Source: an uncultured Allosphingosinicella sp.
Lineage (GTDB): Bacteria; Pseudomonadota; Alphaproteobacteria; Sphingomonadales; Sphingomonadaceae
Reading direction: 5' to 3'
Assembly: GCA_934539295.1 (NCBI GenBank)
Contig: CAKTCN010000009.1
Span: forward strand, 1-64,000
Length of the DNA: 64,000 nucleotides
Below, in pieces: positions 8,141 to 16,507 of the stretch. Below the pieces are notes generated by a model. It had not been told where the DNA came from, made no database searches, and worked only from the letters and a program-made list of their open reading frames with translations. The position numbers and the translations under genes are program-made. Positions within the stretch are counted from its first letter, which is position 1. Every line of letters begins with the position of its first letter.

Positions 8141-8983
8141 CTAGAAAGCGCCTTTGCCATCAAACATGGTGATGGTCTTGCCGCCGATCCAGACCGTGCC
8201 GTCGGAATCCCGTTCAACATGGACGCGGCCCGTGCGGCCGAGGCGCGTGCCCTGCGCGGCGACATAGGGTGCCGTGGCACGGCCGCTGCCGAGCAGCCAC
8301 TGGGCGAGCGAGGCATTGAGGCTGCCCGTCACCGGGTCTTCGATCAGCGAACCTTCATTTCCGCTGAAAATGGCGCGGACCTCCCAGTCCACGTCGCTGC
8401 CTGCCGGATGCGGGCCAACGATGCCGATCTCGATCCGATGCGGATAGTCGCGCCGCGGCTCGACCGCCAGCACCGCCTCGGCCGAGCCGAGCATGATGCC
8501 GGCCCACCCGGGACCATTGTCGACCCACTCCGCCGCAACCACGTCCGATCGCGCGATGCCGAGTACCTGCACGATCTCGTCCAGCTTCTCCTCCTCCAGC
8601 GAGCCGGAGCGGATCAGCGGCGGTGCGGCGAAGGCGAGCCTTTCCGCCTCCTGCTTCACGGACACAAGGCCGACTCCGCATTGCTGGATGATGCGTCCAG
8701 CGTGCTTCGGCAAACCGCCAGCCTGCAGCCAGGCGTGACAGGTTCCAAGTGTCGGATGGCCGGCGAACGGCAGCTCCCGGTCCAGCGTGAAGATGCGGAC
8801 ATGATAATCTGCGGCCGGCTCGGTCGGGGCGAGGATGAAGGTGGTTTCCGAAAGGTTCAGCCAACGCGTGATGCTCTGCATCTCTTCGGTCGAAAGCCCC
8901 TCGGCATCGGCGATCACCGCGACCGGATTGCCCGAGAACGGGCCTTCTCCGAACACGTCCACGAGTTGGCAGGGGCGCGTCAT
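8141..8983 (-). CDS. PhzF-family isomerase
   Basis: This 280-residue protein belongs to the PhzF phenazine-biosynthesis family, which has the diaminopimelate-epimerase fold. The N-terminal signature reads QLVDVFGEGPFSGNPVAVI. The catalytic glutamate is in NLSETTFIL (about Glu46), followed by RIFTLDRELPFAGHPTLG. The C-terminal half repeats the fold with GSLIEDPVTGSLNASLAQWL. No other phenazine genes are nearby, so it is more likely one of the many housekeeping or orphan PhzF proteins of unknown substrate. It ends 78 bases before asd and is separated from it by hairpins. Confidence 0.9.
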   Translation of the reverse strand: MTRPCQLVDVFGEGPFSGNPVAVIADAEGLSTEEMQSITRWLNLSETTFILAPTEPAADYHVRIFTLDRELPFAGHPTLGTCHAWLQAGGLPKHAGRIIQQCGVGLVSVKQEAERLAFAAPPLIRSGSLEEEKLDEIVQVLGIARSDVVAAEWVDNGPGWAGIMLGSAEAVLAVEPRRDYPHRIEIGIVGPHPAGSDVDWEVRAIFSGNEGSLIEDPVTGSLNASLAQWLLGSGRATAPYVAAQGTRLGRTGRVHVERDSDGTVWIGGKTITMFDGKGAF

Positions 8984-9019
8984 TCCATGTCCTTCCGAGA
9001 ACCTTCGCTAACCTCTTTA

Positions 9020-9104
9020 CCGTTCGGATCCAGCTTGTCGAAGCCCCCTGCTTCTTCGCGGCGGGAAGGAACGGCAGGCCTTCGACGGGCTCAGCCCGGA
9101 CGGG
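9020..9104. repeat. Imperfect inverted repeat (CTTGTCGAAG / CTTCGACGGGCTCAG family)
   Basis: The left arm (9020-9045) begins CCGTTCGGATCCAGCTTGTC. The right arm (9077-9104) contains CCTTCGACGGGCTCAGCC and, read on the opposite strand, matches the left arm with several substitutions. The loop is about 31 bases. This is a third palindrome family, different from those at 2079 and 2197, and of a type common in alphaproteobacteria. It fills most of the 179-base gap between the divergent PhzF-like gene and maiA, so it may overlap both promoters. Confidence 0.75.
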
Positions 9105-9162
9105 TGATGGCGAAAATAGCCGATCGATTGACGCGCCTTCCCCCGCGCCGCATCACGGCCGC

Positions 9163-9789
9163 ATGAAACTGCACGGCTATTTCCGATCGAGCGCCGCTTA
9201 CCGCGTGCGCATTGCCCTGAACCTCAAGGGCCTGGCCTATGAGGATGTGTTCCACCATCTGCGACACGGGGAGCAGCGTGCGCCCGAATATCTGCGGCTG
9301 AACCCGCAAGGGCTGGTGCCTGCGCTCGATGATGAGGGGGCGATCCTCACCCAATCGCTGGCGATATGCGAATATCTGAACGAGATCGTCCCGGAGCCTC
9401 CGCTCTTGCCGCCCTCCCCGCTCGAACGGGCCAGGGTGCGCGCCTTCGCGCAGGCGATCGCATGCGACATCCATCCCATCCAGAACCTCAAGGTGCTGAA
9501 CAGGCTCAAGACCGAAGGGCTGGATGAAGAGCGGGTGAAGGCATGGGGGGCGTGGATCATCGCCGACGGCCTCGCCGCCTGCGAGGCTTCGATCGCGCAG
9601 GAACGCGGCCCCTTCTGCTTCGGTGAGAGCCCATCGCTCGCGGACATCGTGCTGGTCCCGCAGCTCGGCAACGCGCGCCGCTTCGGCGTGACACTGGACT
9701 TTCCGAGGTTGATCGAGGCGGAAGCGGCGTGCCTCGCACTCGCGGCCTTCCAGAAGGCGGCGCCGGAAAATCAGCCAGACAGTGAATAG
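9163..9789 (+). CDS. maiA: Maleylacetoacetate isomerase
   Basis: This 208-residue glutathione S-transferase family protein has the zeta-class signature SSAAYRVRIALNLKG, whose serines bind and activate glutathione, then NPQGLVPAL and the cap of the C-terminal domain CDIHPIQNLKVLN. It should isomerise 4-maleylacetoacetate to fumarylacetoacetate in tyrosine/homogentisate breakdown. The other genes of that pathway (hmgA, fahA) are not in the window. The AraD1-like gene at 17993 is only a distant relative of FAH. The ATG at 9163 begins directly at the domain. Confidence 0.9.
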   Translation: MKLHGYFRSSAAYRVRIALNLKGLAYEDVFHHLRHGEQRAPEYLRLNPQGLVPALDDEGAILTQSLAICEYLNEIVPEPPLLPPSPLERARVRAFAQAIACDIHPIQNLKVLNRLKTEGLDEERVKAWGAWIIADGLAACEASIAQERGPFCFGESPSLADIVLVPQLGNARRFGVTLDFPRLIEAEAACLALAAFQKAAPENQPDSE

Positions 9790-9800
9790 AAGGGTTGCGG

Positions 9801-9815
9801 CTAACTACTCGTTAA
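9801..9815. promoter_or_regulatory. CtrA-like site (CTAA-N7-TTAA)
   Basis: The bases CTAACTACTCGTTAA fit TTAA-N7-TTAA, the binding pattern of the alphaproteobacterial response regulator CtrA, with one mismatch (read on the minus strand: TTAA-N7-TTAG). It lies 49 bases before the ATG of the diguanylate cyclase gene. This is a pattern match only. Such matches occur by chance, though less often in GC-rich DNA. Confidence 0.35.
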
Positions 9816-9863
9816 GTCAATTTGGTTACTGACCGCCAGGGGAACGAGGCGAACTGCATCATC

Positions 9864-11072
9864 ATGGGCGGGGTTGAAGACTATAGATTCGAGCCGGGGT
9901 GGTCGCTCACTCGCTGGCTAGTCGACCCCGGCACGGATGTTCCGGGCGACATGCGTCGTACGCTCATCCATAGCCTGTATGCCAGTATCCCGATCTTCCT
10001 GGGCGGCGTGTTCAACACTGTCGCCGTTTCCAGTCTTGTGGCGTCGCGCATGCCGACCACCCTGTTCCTGATCTGGGCAGGGTTGGAGATTTTGCTGGCG
10101 GCGGTCCGGCTTCCGATCCTGCTTGCGGGACGGCGGGCACTTGCGCGCGGCGAGATGGGGCCGACCGACATCTATATCGCGCTGGCGGTGCTGTGGGCGG
10201 CGTCGGTCGGATTCGGCACGTTCATCTGCGTGCTGAGCGGGGATTGGGTAGCGGCCACGCTCGCATGCCTATCGTCGGCGGCGATGGTGGGCGGCATCTG
10301 TTTCCGCAACTTCGCTGCGCCGCGCCTCGTCGCGGTCATGATCGTGCTGAGCCTGGGGCCAGCCGCGATCGCCAGCGTGTTTTCAGGCGAGCCGATCTTG
10401 CTGGTCGTGGCGATGCAGATACCATTCTACCTGTTCAGCATGACGATGGCGGCGTTCCAGTTGAACCGCATGCTGGTGCGCACCATGCGTGCCGAGCGTG
10501 CCAACGACCACAATGCACGCCACGACCCGCTGACCAAGGTGCTGAACCGGTCGGGATTGTCGCGCTGGGTGGAGACACGGCCGCTGCCGGACAGTCCCTA
10601 CACCATCTTCTTCCTGGACCTGGACGGGTTCAAGCAGGTCAACGACACGATGGGTCATGCGGCGGGCGACAAGCTGTTGTGCGAGGTGGCCAGGCGTTTG
10701 AAGACGCTGGCCGGACCAGCCGACGCGATCGCGCGGCTGGGCGGCGACGAGTTCGTGTTCGTGAGCACGGAGGCGAGTGCCCGGCGGGTGCGCGAATTGG
10801 GCGAGGAGATCATCGCCACCCTTCGCCACGGCGGCTACGGTATCGACGAGCGACTGGTCTTCACCAGCGCGAGCGCGGGGGCGGCAAGCTACCCGGCCGA
10901 CGGCGAAAGCCTGGAGACGCTGCTGGAGGCGGCGGACAGAGCCTTGTACCAGGCCAAGGCGGTCGGCGGGTCTGGTTGCGTGCTCGCCTCCGCCGCGTCG
11001 GCGCGCAGCGCGACGAACGAACGGAGCTTCCGCCTGGTGGCCGACAACGGGCGTGCGGCGACCGGCGCCTGA
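9864..11072 (+). CDS. Membrane-bound diguanylate cyclase (GGDEF protein)
   Basis: This 402-residue protein has about six membrane helices in its first 210 residues. A short helix follows, then a GGDEF domain with DPLTKVLNRSG, DLDGFKQVNDTMGH and an intact GGDEF at about 293-297, so it should make c-di-GMP from two GTP. The inhibitory RxxD site five residues before GGDEF reads GPAD. The arginine is missing, so feedback inhibition by product is probably lost. The frame stays open to a TTG at 9822, but that has no ribosome site and would touch the CtrA-like box, so I prefer the ATG at 9864. The C-terminal 30 residues are a low-complexity tail. Confidence 0.9.
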   Translation: MGGVEDYRFEPGWSLTRWLVDPGTDVPGDMRRTLIHSLYASIPIFLGGVFNTVAVSSLVASRMPTTLFLIWAGLEILLAAVRLPILLAGRRALARGEMGPTDIYIALAVLWAASVGFGTFICVLSGDWVAATLACLSSAAMVGGICFRNFAAPRLVAVMIVLSLGPAAIASVFSGEPILLVVAMQIPFYLFSMTMAAFQLNRMLVRTMRAERANDHNARHDPLTKVLNRSGLSRWVETRPLPDSPYTIFFLDLDGFKQVNDTMGHAAGDKLLCEVARRLKTLAGPADAIARLGGDEFVFVSTEASARRVRELGEEIIATLRHGGYGIDERLVFTSASAGAASYPADGESLETLLEAADRALYQAKAVGGSGCVLASAASARSATNERSFRLVADNGRAATGA

Positions 11073-11135
11073 CCCGCTTGCGCAGGCGCCAAGGCGCTGC
11101 CAATAGCCCAGCACGTCAACGGGGAGATTACCGCA

Positions 11136-12791
11136 ATGCGCGCGCGCAGCCTTGCTCCTTTCATCGCTTTGCTGGGCCTTGGCGCCTGCGCCACCACGTC
11201 GAGTGAAGATAGCGCAGAGGCGCCTCCTGCCCCGATCTCGCTGGCTACGCTGACCAGCGTGACGCAGATCCTTGCCTCCGACGAATATGAAGGACGTGCG
11301 CCGACGACGTTGGGCGAGGACAAGACGGTAAAGCTGATCGCCGACCGCTTCGCACGCGCCGGGCTGCAACCGGGCAACAAGGGCAGCTGGTACCAGGACG
11401 TGCCGCTGGTCGAAACCAACGCCACGCCGACCGCCCTCACCTTCACGGGCGGCAGGCAGCCGGTGCGCCTTGCCTACCGGACGGACATGGTCGCCAACAG
11501 CTATCAGGTGCAGCCCAGGATCGACCTGGCCGGCAGCGATGTCGTGTTCGTCGGTTATGGCATCAACGCGCCGGAGCGCGGCTGGAACGATTATGCGGGC
11601 GTGGACGTGCGCGGCAAGACCGTGATCATCCTCGTCAACGATCCCGATTACGAGGCAGCAACTACGCAGGGCACGTTCAACGGCCGGGCGATGACCTATT
11701 ATGGCCGCTGGACCTACAAATATGAGGAAGCGGCGCGCCAGGGTGCTGCGGGCGCCTTCATCGTGCACGACACGCGGCCTGCCGCCTACGGGTGGAACGT
11801 GGTCCAGTCGTCCTGGACCGGGCCGCAATATAATATGGACGCGGCGAACAACCATCTGGACCAGTCGAAGGCGATCGGCTGGCTGACCAACGATGCGGCC
11901 CGCCGGGTTATGGCGGCGGCCGGGCAGGATCTCGACCAGCTGACGGCGGCAGCAAAGCGGCCCGGATTCAAGGCGGTGCCGCTTGGTCTGAAGGCCGCCG
12001 TCAGCATGACTAACACGATCAAGCGGCAGGCGTCGCGCAATGTGATCGGTGTCCTGCCGGGCACCAGGCGGCCGGACGAATATGTGATCTACACCGCGCA
12101 TTGGGACCATCTCGGCCGCTGCGATGCGGACGCGACGGGTGACAATATCTGCAACGGCGCACTCGACAATGCCACGGGCACGGCGGGACTGATCGCGCTT
12201 GCCGAGACGACGGCCAAGAACCGGCCGGAACGGTCGGTGATCTTCCTGGCGGTGACGGCCGAGGAGAGCGGGCTGCTCGGATCGCGTTACTATGGCGAGA
12301 ACCCCGTATTTCCGCATGCCCAGACGGTCGGCGGGGTCAACATGGACGGCCTCAACGTCAGCGGGAACACGCGCGACTTCGTGGTGATCGGGCCGGGCAA
12401 GTCGGAGATCGAGGATTATCTGAAGCGCGAGACCCAGATTGCGGGCCTGGCGCTCAAGGCCGAGCCGACGCCGGAAGCCGGCTATTATTACCGCTCAGAC
12501 CATTTCAGCCTCGCCCGCTTCGGCGTGCCCATGCTCTATGCGGAGGGCGGTGAGGATCTGGTCGAGGGCGGCGTTGCGGCGGGGCGTGCGGCATCGGAGG
12601 ATTACCGGTCCAACCGCTACCACCAGCCGAGCGATGAATATGACCCCACTTGGAACTGGGACGGCGCGGTGCGCGATCTCGGCATCTACTACCGGATCGG
12701 GCAGTCGCTGGCGAACGGCAGCGACTGGCCGAACTGGTACAAGGGTGATGAATTCCGCGCCATCCGCGACCGGTCACGTGCAGGACGATAA
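11136..12791 (+). CDS. M28-family metallopeptidase lipoprotein
   Basis: This 551-residue protein has a lipoprotein signal (lipobox LGLGAC) and so is probably anchored in the envelope. The core is an M28 aminopeptidase with zinc-binding motifs YTAHWDHLG, GALDNATGTAGLIALAE and AEESGLLGSRYY, and a late RSDHFSLARFG that supplies a ligand. Between the signal and the catalytic domain, about residues 130-260, lies a PA-type insert (VVFVGYGINAPERGWNDYAG), common in this group. It starts 63 bases after the cyclase gene and ends three bases before aguA, so it is cotranscribed at least with aguA. Confidence 0.9.
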   Translation: MRARSLAPFIALLGLGACATTSSEDSAEAPPAPISLATLTSVTQILASDEYEGRAPTTLGEDKTVKLIADRFARAGLQPGNKGSWYQDVPLVETNATPTALTFTGGRQPVRLAYRTDMVANSYQVQPRIDLAGSDVVFVGYGINAPERGWNDYAGVDVRGKTVIILVNDPDYEAATTQGTFNGRAMTYYGRWTYKYEEAARQGAAGAFIVHDTRPAAYGWNVVQSSWTGPQYNMDAANNHLDQSKAIGWLTNDAARRVMAAAGQDLDQLTAAAKRPGFKAVPLGLKAAVSMTNTIKRQASRNVIGVLPGTRRPDEYVIYTAHWDHLGRCDADATGDNICNGALDNATGTAGLIALAETTAKNRPERSVIFLAVTAEESGLLGSRYYGENPVFPHAQTVGGVNMDGLNVSGNTRDFVVIGPGKSEIEDYLKRETQIAGLALKAEPTPEAGYYYRSDHFSLARFGVPMLYAEGGEDLVEGGVAAGRAASEDYRSNRYHQPSDEYDPTWNWDGAVRDLGIYYRIGQSLANGSDWPNWYKGDEFRAIRDRSRAGR

Positions 12792-12794
12792 AGA

Positions 12795-13775
12795 ATGACA
12801 CTTCGCCAGCAGCCCGAATGGGCACGCCACGAATGGGTGTGGATCGGCTTTCCGAGCCATGCCGACCTGTGGGAAGACGACCTCGCCCCCGCCCAGGCCG
12901 AGGTGGCGGCATTCGCGCGCGCCATCCATGCCGAAGGCCGCGGCGAGGAAGTGCGGCTGGTCGCCGCCGGACCCGAGGCTGCCAAGGCCGCGCGCGCCCT
13001 GGCTGGCCCGGGTATCACCGTGATCGAGGAATTGTTCGGCGACATCTGGCTGCGCGACACGGGGCCGATCATCCTGGGCGGCGGTGCCGACCGGCAGCCC
13101 GCCAGCTTCCGCTTCAATGGCTGGGGCGGGAAATATGATCTGGAGGGCGACGACACGATTGGCCTTCGCCTCGCCAGCACCATGGACCTGGACGCGCGGC
13201 GGCATGATTGGATCCTGGAAGGCGGCGCGATCGACGTAGATGGCACGGGCGTGCTGGTGACGACCGAGCAGTGCCTGCTCAACAAGAACCGCAATCCGGG
13301 CCTGTCGCGCGAGGAGATCGAGGCGCGGCTTGCCGAGGACCTGGGCATCAGCCGCGTGCTGTGGCTCGGCGAAGGCCTGCTGAACGACCATACGGACGGG
13401 CATGTCGACAATCTCGCGCGCTTCGTGGGCGAAGGCCGCCTGGCATTGCCGGTGCCGTTCGGCGACGATGATCCCAATGCGGCCGTCTATGCCGATGCCA
13501 AGGCACGCGCGGAGGCGTTCGGGCTGGAAGTCGTGCCGCTGCCCTCGCCCGGCCTGGTCGAGCAGGATGGCGAGATCATCCCGGCTTCCTATATGAACTT
13601 CTACATCGGCAATGCGACGGTGGCGGTGCCCCTCTACGGCTCGGCCAACGACGATGCGGCGGTGGAGGCGGTGGGTGCCTTGTTCCCGGGCCGCAAGGCG
13701 GTCGGGATCAGGGCCGACCACGTGCTGACCGGAGGCGGAAGCCTGCACTGCATCAGCCAGCAGGTGCCGGAGTAA
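12795..13775 (+). CDS. aguA: Agmatine deiminase
   Basis: This 326-residue member of the peptidylarginine deiminase/agmatine deiminase family hydrolyses agmatine to N-carbamoylputrescine and ammonia. The substrate and catalytic motifs are DIWLRDTGPI, RFNGWGGKYD, LEGGAIDVDGTG, NDHTDGHVDN and the C-terminal GGGSLHCISQQ with the catalytic cysteine near 319. The next enzyme of the route, aguB, follows 125 bases downstream on the same strand, which supports the call. The gap holds a cluster of four repeat copies. Confidence 0.95.
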   Translation: MTLRQQPEWARHEWVWIGFPSHADLWEDDLAPAQAEVAAFARAIHAEGRGEEVRLVAAGPEAAKAARALAGPGITVIEELFGDIWLRDTGPIILGGGADRQPASFRFNGWGGKYDLEGDDTIGLRLASTMDLDARRHDWILEGGAIDVDGTGVLVTTEQCLLNKNRNPGLSREEIEARLAEDLGISRVLWLGEGLLNDHTDGHVDNLARFVGEGRLALPVPFGDDDPNAAVYADAKARAEAFGLEVVPLPSPGLVEQDGEIIPASYMNFYIGNATVAVPLYGSANDDAAVEAVGALFPGRKAVGIRADHVLTGGGSLHCISQQVPE

Positions 13776-13799
13776 GTTCACGTCTGACCCCATTCGCCC

Positions 13800-13881
13800 C
13801 GAGCGAAGTCGAGGGGGTCAGCCGAGCGAAGTCGAGGCTCATGTCTCGGCTACGCTCGACAGAATGTCTCGACTTCGCTCG
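13800..13881. repeat. Four copies of CGAGCGAAGTCGAG-type repeat between aguA and aguB
   Basis: Two direct copies of CGAGCGAAGTCGAG (13800-13813 and 13823-13836) face two inverted copies: CTCGGCTACGCTCG with two mismatches (13845-13858) and CTCGACTTCGCTCG (13868-13881). The aguAB transcript would fold here into one or two hairpins just 20 bases before aguB. The family is the same as at 2079-2159, and the flank ACGAACGG is shared as well. Confidence 0.88.
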
Positions 13882-13900
13882 ACACGAACGGATTTGGTAG

Positions 13901-14749
13901 ATGTCTGAAGTCACCGTTGCCGCCCTCCAGCTCGCCTTCAGCGACGATGTTCAGGAGAATATCGCCGCGGTGACCGAACTCGTGCGCGAGGCGGCGGGCA
14001 AGGGTGCCAAGGTGATCCTGCCCCCCGAGCTGTTCGAAGGCCATTATTTCTGCCGCACGCAGGATGAGGAACATTTCCTGCGTGCCATGCCCGCCGACGC
14101 GCATCCCGCCGTGCTGGCCATGCAGAAGCTGGCAGCGGAGCTTAACGTTTACATTCCGACCAGCTTCTTCGAAGCGGAAGGACATCATCATTATAACAGC
14201 CTCGCCATGATCGACGATGGCGGCAAGGTGATGGGCGTCTATCGCAAGAGCCATATCCCGGATGGCCCCGGCTATTCGGAGAAGTTCTATTTTCGCCCCG
14301 GCAATACCGGGTTCAAGACGTACAAGACGCCGCACGGCACGCTGGGGCCGGGCGTATGCTGGGACCAGTGGTATCCGGAAACCGCGCGCGCACTGATGCT
14401 GCAGGGTGCCGAGATCCTGCTCTTTCCGACGGCGATCGGGACGGAGCCGCATGATCCGACGCTCGACACCAGCCGCATGTGGCGCCGCGCGATGATCGGC
14501 CATGCCGTGTCGAACGTGGTGCCCGTTGTCGCGTCCAACCGGATCGGGACGGAGCATGGCCAGCGCTTCTACGGCCACAGCTTCATTTGCGACCAGCGCG
14601 GTGACATCCTGGCCGAATTCGGCGCCACCGAGACGGGCGTGCTGACCGCCACGCTGAACCTGGCGGAGGCACGTGCGCATCGTGCTGCCTTCGGCTTCTT
14701 CCGCGACCGGCGGCCCGACCTCTACGGACGCATCGCGCAGGACGTCTGA
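13901..14749 (+). CDS. aguB: N-carbamoylputrescine amidase
   Basis: This 282-residue nitrilase-superfamily enzyme converts N-carbamoylputrescine to putrescine. The Glu-Lys-Cys catalytic triad is visible: Glu43 in ILPPELFEG, Lys116 in YRKSHIPDGPGY, and Cys153 in GPGVCWDQWYPE. The motif EPHDPTLDTSRMW is typical for this subgroup. With aguA it completes the two-step agmatine route to putrescine. No arginine decarboxylase is present in the window. The gene ends two bases before the convergent small membrane gene. Confidence 0.95.
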   Translation: MSEVTVAALQLAFSDDVQENIAAVTELVREAAGKGAKVILPPELFEGHYFCRTQDEEHFLRAMPADAHPAVLAMQKLAAELNVYIPTSFFEAEGHHHYNSLAMIDDGGKVMGVYRKSHIPDGPGYSEKFYFRPGNTGFKTYKTPHGTLGPGVCWDQWYPETARALMLQGAEILLFPTAIGTEPHDPTLDTSRMWRRAMIGHAVSNVVPVVASNRIGTEHGQRFYGHSFICDQRGDILAEFGATETGVLTATLNLAEARAHRAAFGFFRDRRPDLYGRIAQDV

Positions 14750-14750
14750 G

Positions 14751-14918
14751 CTATTTGCGCGCCTTGCGGGCGCGCAACAGCCGGCGGCCGACAAGATAGG
14801 CCGAGCCGAGCACGAGCCCGGCGATGACGAGGATACCGCCGCCTGCCACGGCCGCCCACAGCACCGCCTCCAGCAGCATGAGGAAGAATTTTCCGATCGC
14901 TACGGTGACGGTTACCAT
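14751..14918 (-). CDS. Small membrane protein, 55 residues
   Basis: The predicted protein starts MVTVTVAIGKFFLMLLEAVL and consists of one long or two short hydrophobic helices, ending in a strongly basic tail (VGRRLLRARKARK) that should face the cytoplasm. A GGAG ribosome site lies about eight bases before the ATG. No family is recognised. It is convergent with aguB and divergent from folK. Size, composition and ribosome site make it plausible, but there is no homology evidence. Confidence 0.5.
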   Translation of the reverse strand: MVTVTVAIGKFFLMLLEAVLWAAVAGGGILVIAGLVLGSAYLVGRRLLRARKARK

Positions 14919-15006
14919 GCGCGAGGCTCCTGAAGGCAGGTGCCTGCCGGATTGCTGAACGCGCACATGCTGGCAAAGTCCATTCCCCGCGTTTAGGCCC
15001 GCCGCC

Positions 15007-15516
15007 ATGCCCAGGACAAGCTTTGCCATCGCACTCGGCTCCAACCGCCGCCACGGCCGTCATGGATCGCCCGCATCGGTTCTGCGCGCGGCCATGGAAA
15101 CGCTTGCCGGCGCAGGTCTGGAGATCGGAGCGGTGTCGCGCATACGTGCGACGGCGGCATTCGGACCGGCAGGGCGAGGCTTCGCAAATGCCGCCTTGCT
15201 TGCGCACAGCGACCTCGATCCACCAGCGCTGCTGCGCTTGTTGAAGGACATGGAGCGCAGCTTCGGTCGGCGCGGAGGACGCCGATGGGGACCACGCGTC
15301 CTGGATCTCGATATCACCCTGTGGTCCGGCGGCCCGTTTGCAGAGCCCGGCATCGTGATCCCCCATCCGCAATTCAGGCGAAGGCTCTTCGTGCTCGATC
15401 CTCTGACGGATATCGTCCCAGGGTGGCGCGATCCGCTCACGGGTGCCAGCGTCCGCCATCTTCGCGCACGCGCTTTGAAACAAAGGCCGGTTGACCCCTC
15501 CCCTCGCCGCCCTTAG
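15007..15516 (+). CDS. folK: 2-amino-4-hydroxy-6-hydroxymethyldihydropteridine pyrophosphokinase
   Basis: This 169-residue enzyme of folate synthesis transfers pyrophosphate from ATP to the pterin. The signature residues are FAIALGSNRRHG at the start, GPAGRGFANAAL in the pterin-binding part, and RRWGPRVLDLDITLW, whose two aspartates bind magnesium, followed by IPHPQFRRRLFVLDPL. The length is normal for the monofunctional form. No other folate gene lies next to it. A tRNA gene follows on the same strand after 14 bases, so the two may share a transcript. Confidence 0.93.
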   Translation: MPRTSFAIALGSNRRHGRHGSPASVLRAAMETLAGAGLEIGAVSRIRATAAFGPAGRGFANAALLAHSDLDPPALLRLLKDMERSFGRRGGRRWGPRVLDLDITLWSGGPFAEPGIVIPHPQFRRRLFVLDPLTDIVPGWRDPLTGASVRHLRARALKQRPVDPSPRRP

Positions 15517-15529
15517 TGCAGCCCTCGGT

Positions 15530-15606
<77 letters not shown>

Positions 15607-15655
15607 AACTTCTCCTTCCAGCGTCAGCTCTACCGCCTCCAAAGGCGGCGCTGGG

Positions 15656-16435
15656 CTATCTGATCTCACCCTTCACATAATCGATGCGGATGCTCACCCA
15701 GGCGCCGATCATCGGCTTGCCGCCGACCCGCGGCGGGTGGATGCGGAATTGCCAGGCGGCTTCCCGCACGGCTCGCGACAAACCCGAACCTGCCGGCGAC
15801 TGGCCAAGTTCACGGCAATCCTCGACGCGAAAGTTGGGGGCGGTGCGGCAGGCGATCATGCCCCAGCCGGACAGCCCGGGCGGCAGATAGAAGCCGAGTT
15901 CCGCCCGCGTCGGTCGCCGCTGCCAGTCGGCGGGATAGAGCCGTTCTCCATTTGGTCCCGTGTCACCGCCATCGCCCCCCCCATTGGCGGCCAATTCCGC
16001 AGGTCCAGCCGCTGCGCCGCCGCTGGTTCCATTGCGGGGTGATGACCGCGTCGCAAGGGTGCGATCGAGTGACAGCATCTCGGAATCGGTAAGGCGTAGA
16101 TAGTCAACCATGGGCGCGGGCGGTCGTGTTTCAGCAGGCTCGGGCGTCGGCATTTCGGGCTCGAGCGCTCTGGGCACAGGCGCGCCCCCACCGCCGGAGG
16201 GTCGGCTATCTTCCTTCTGCGCGACCGCCTTGGTCTGCGATGCGCCGCGGTCGGGAAGCAGCTCGAACGCACCCGCCCCCTTCTTTTCCTGCGGCTCGAC
16301 GATCTCGGGCGCGAGCCGCAGCAACAGCAACAAGACAAGGAGGTGGACGAGGCCGGCCAGCAGCATGGAGGCCGGGCGGCCGCGAAGGCGGTCGAGAGCC
16401 AAGCCGATGTTCTGCTGGGAAGGCTTGGGCCGCAT
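15656..16435 (-). CDS. TonB-like envelope protein
   Basis: This 259-residue protein has one N-terminal membrane helix (about residues 22-43, MLLAGLVHLLVLLLLLRLAP). A long Pro/Glu/Gly-rich middle region follows, then a C-terminal domain (RVEDCRELGQSPAGSGLSRA, WQFRIHPPRVGGKP) that resembles the receptor-contacting domain of energy transducers such as TonB. The layout fits an inner-membrane protein spanning the periplasm. No exbB/exbD is nearby, so it may be an accessory TonB-like protein. It follows the GH105 gene by 72 bases on the same strand. Confidence 0.68.
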   Translation of the reverse strand: MRPKPSQQNIGLALDRLRGRPASMLLAGLVHLLVLLLLLRLAPEIVEPQEKKGAGAFELLPDRGASQTKAVAQKEDSRPSGGGGAPVPRALEPEMPTPEPAETRPPAPMVDYLRLTDSEMLSLDRTLATRSSPRNGTSGGAAAGPAELAANGGGDGGDTGPNGERLYPADWQRRPTRAELGFYLPPGLSGWGMIACRTAPNFRVEDCRELGQSPAGSGLSRAVREAAWQFRIHPPRVGGKPMIGAWVSIRIDYVKGEIR

Positions 16436-16507
16436 CCCGGCGATCTAGCGGCGCGCCGACTTCAGGCACAAGCCGCAAGCCGCGCCGTCAGTCGGCGTGC
16501 CGGCCCG

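Noticed and set aside
9822..9863. TTG start for the diguanylate cyclase
   Set aside because: No ribosome site, and it would begin seven bases after the CtrA-like box. The ATG at 9864 is better.
10383..12317. A 644-codon minus-strand frame opposite the GGDEF and M28 genes
   Set aside because: Both plus-strand genes carry complete motifs; the antisense frame has none.
14935..14948. GGCAGGTGCCTGCC palindrome upstream of folK
   Set aside because: Short and likely by chance in GC-rich DNA. No second copy or promoter context was found.
15618..15654. Hairpin after tRNA-Lys as a terminator of the tRNA
   Set aside because: CCGCCT/AGGCGG pairs, but no T-run follows in the plus direction. It may instead belong to the TonB-like gene end.
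16454..16497. CGCCGACT / AGTCGGCG inverted repeat between GH105 and TonB-like genes as a terminator
   Set aside because: The loop is 28 bases and no T-run follows on either strand.
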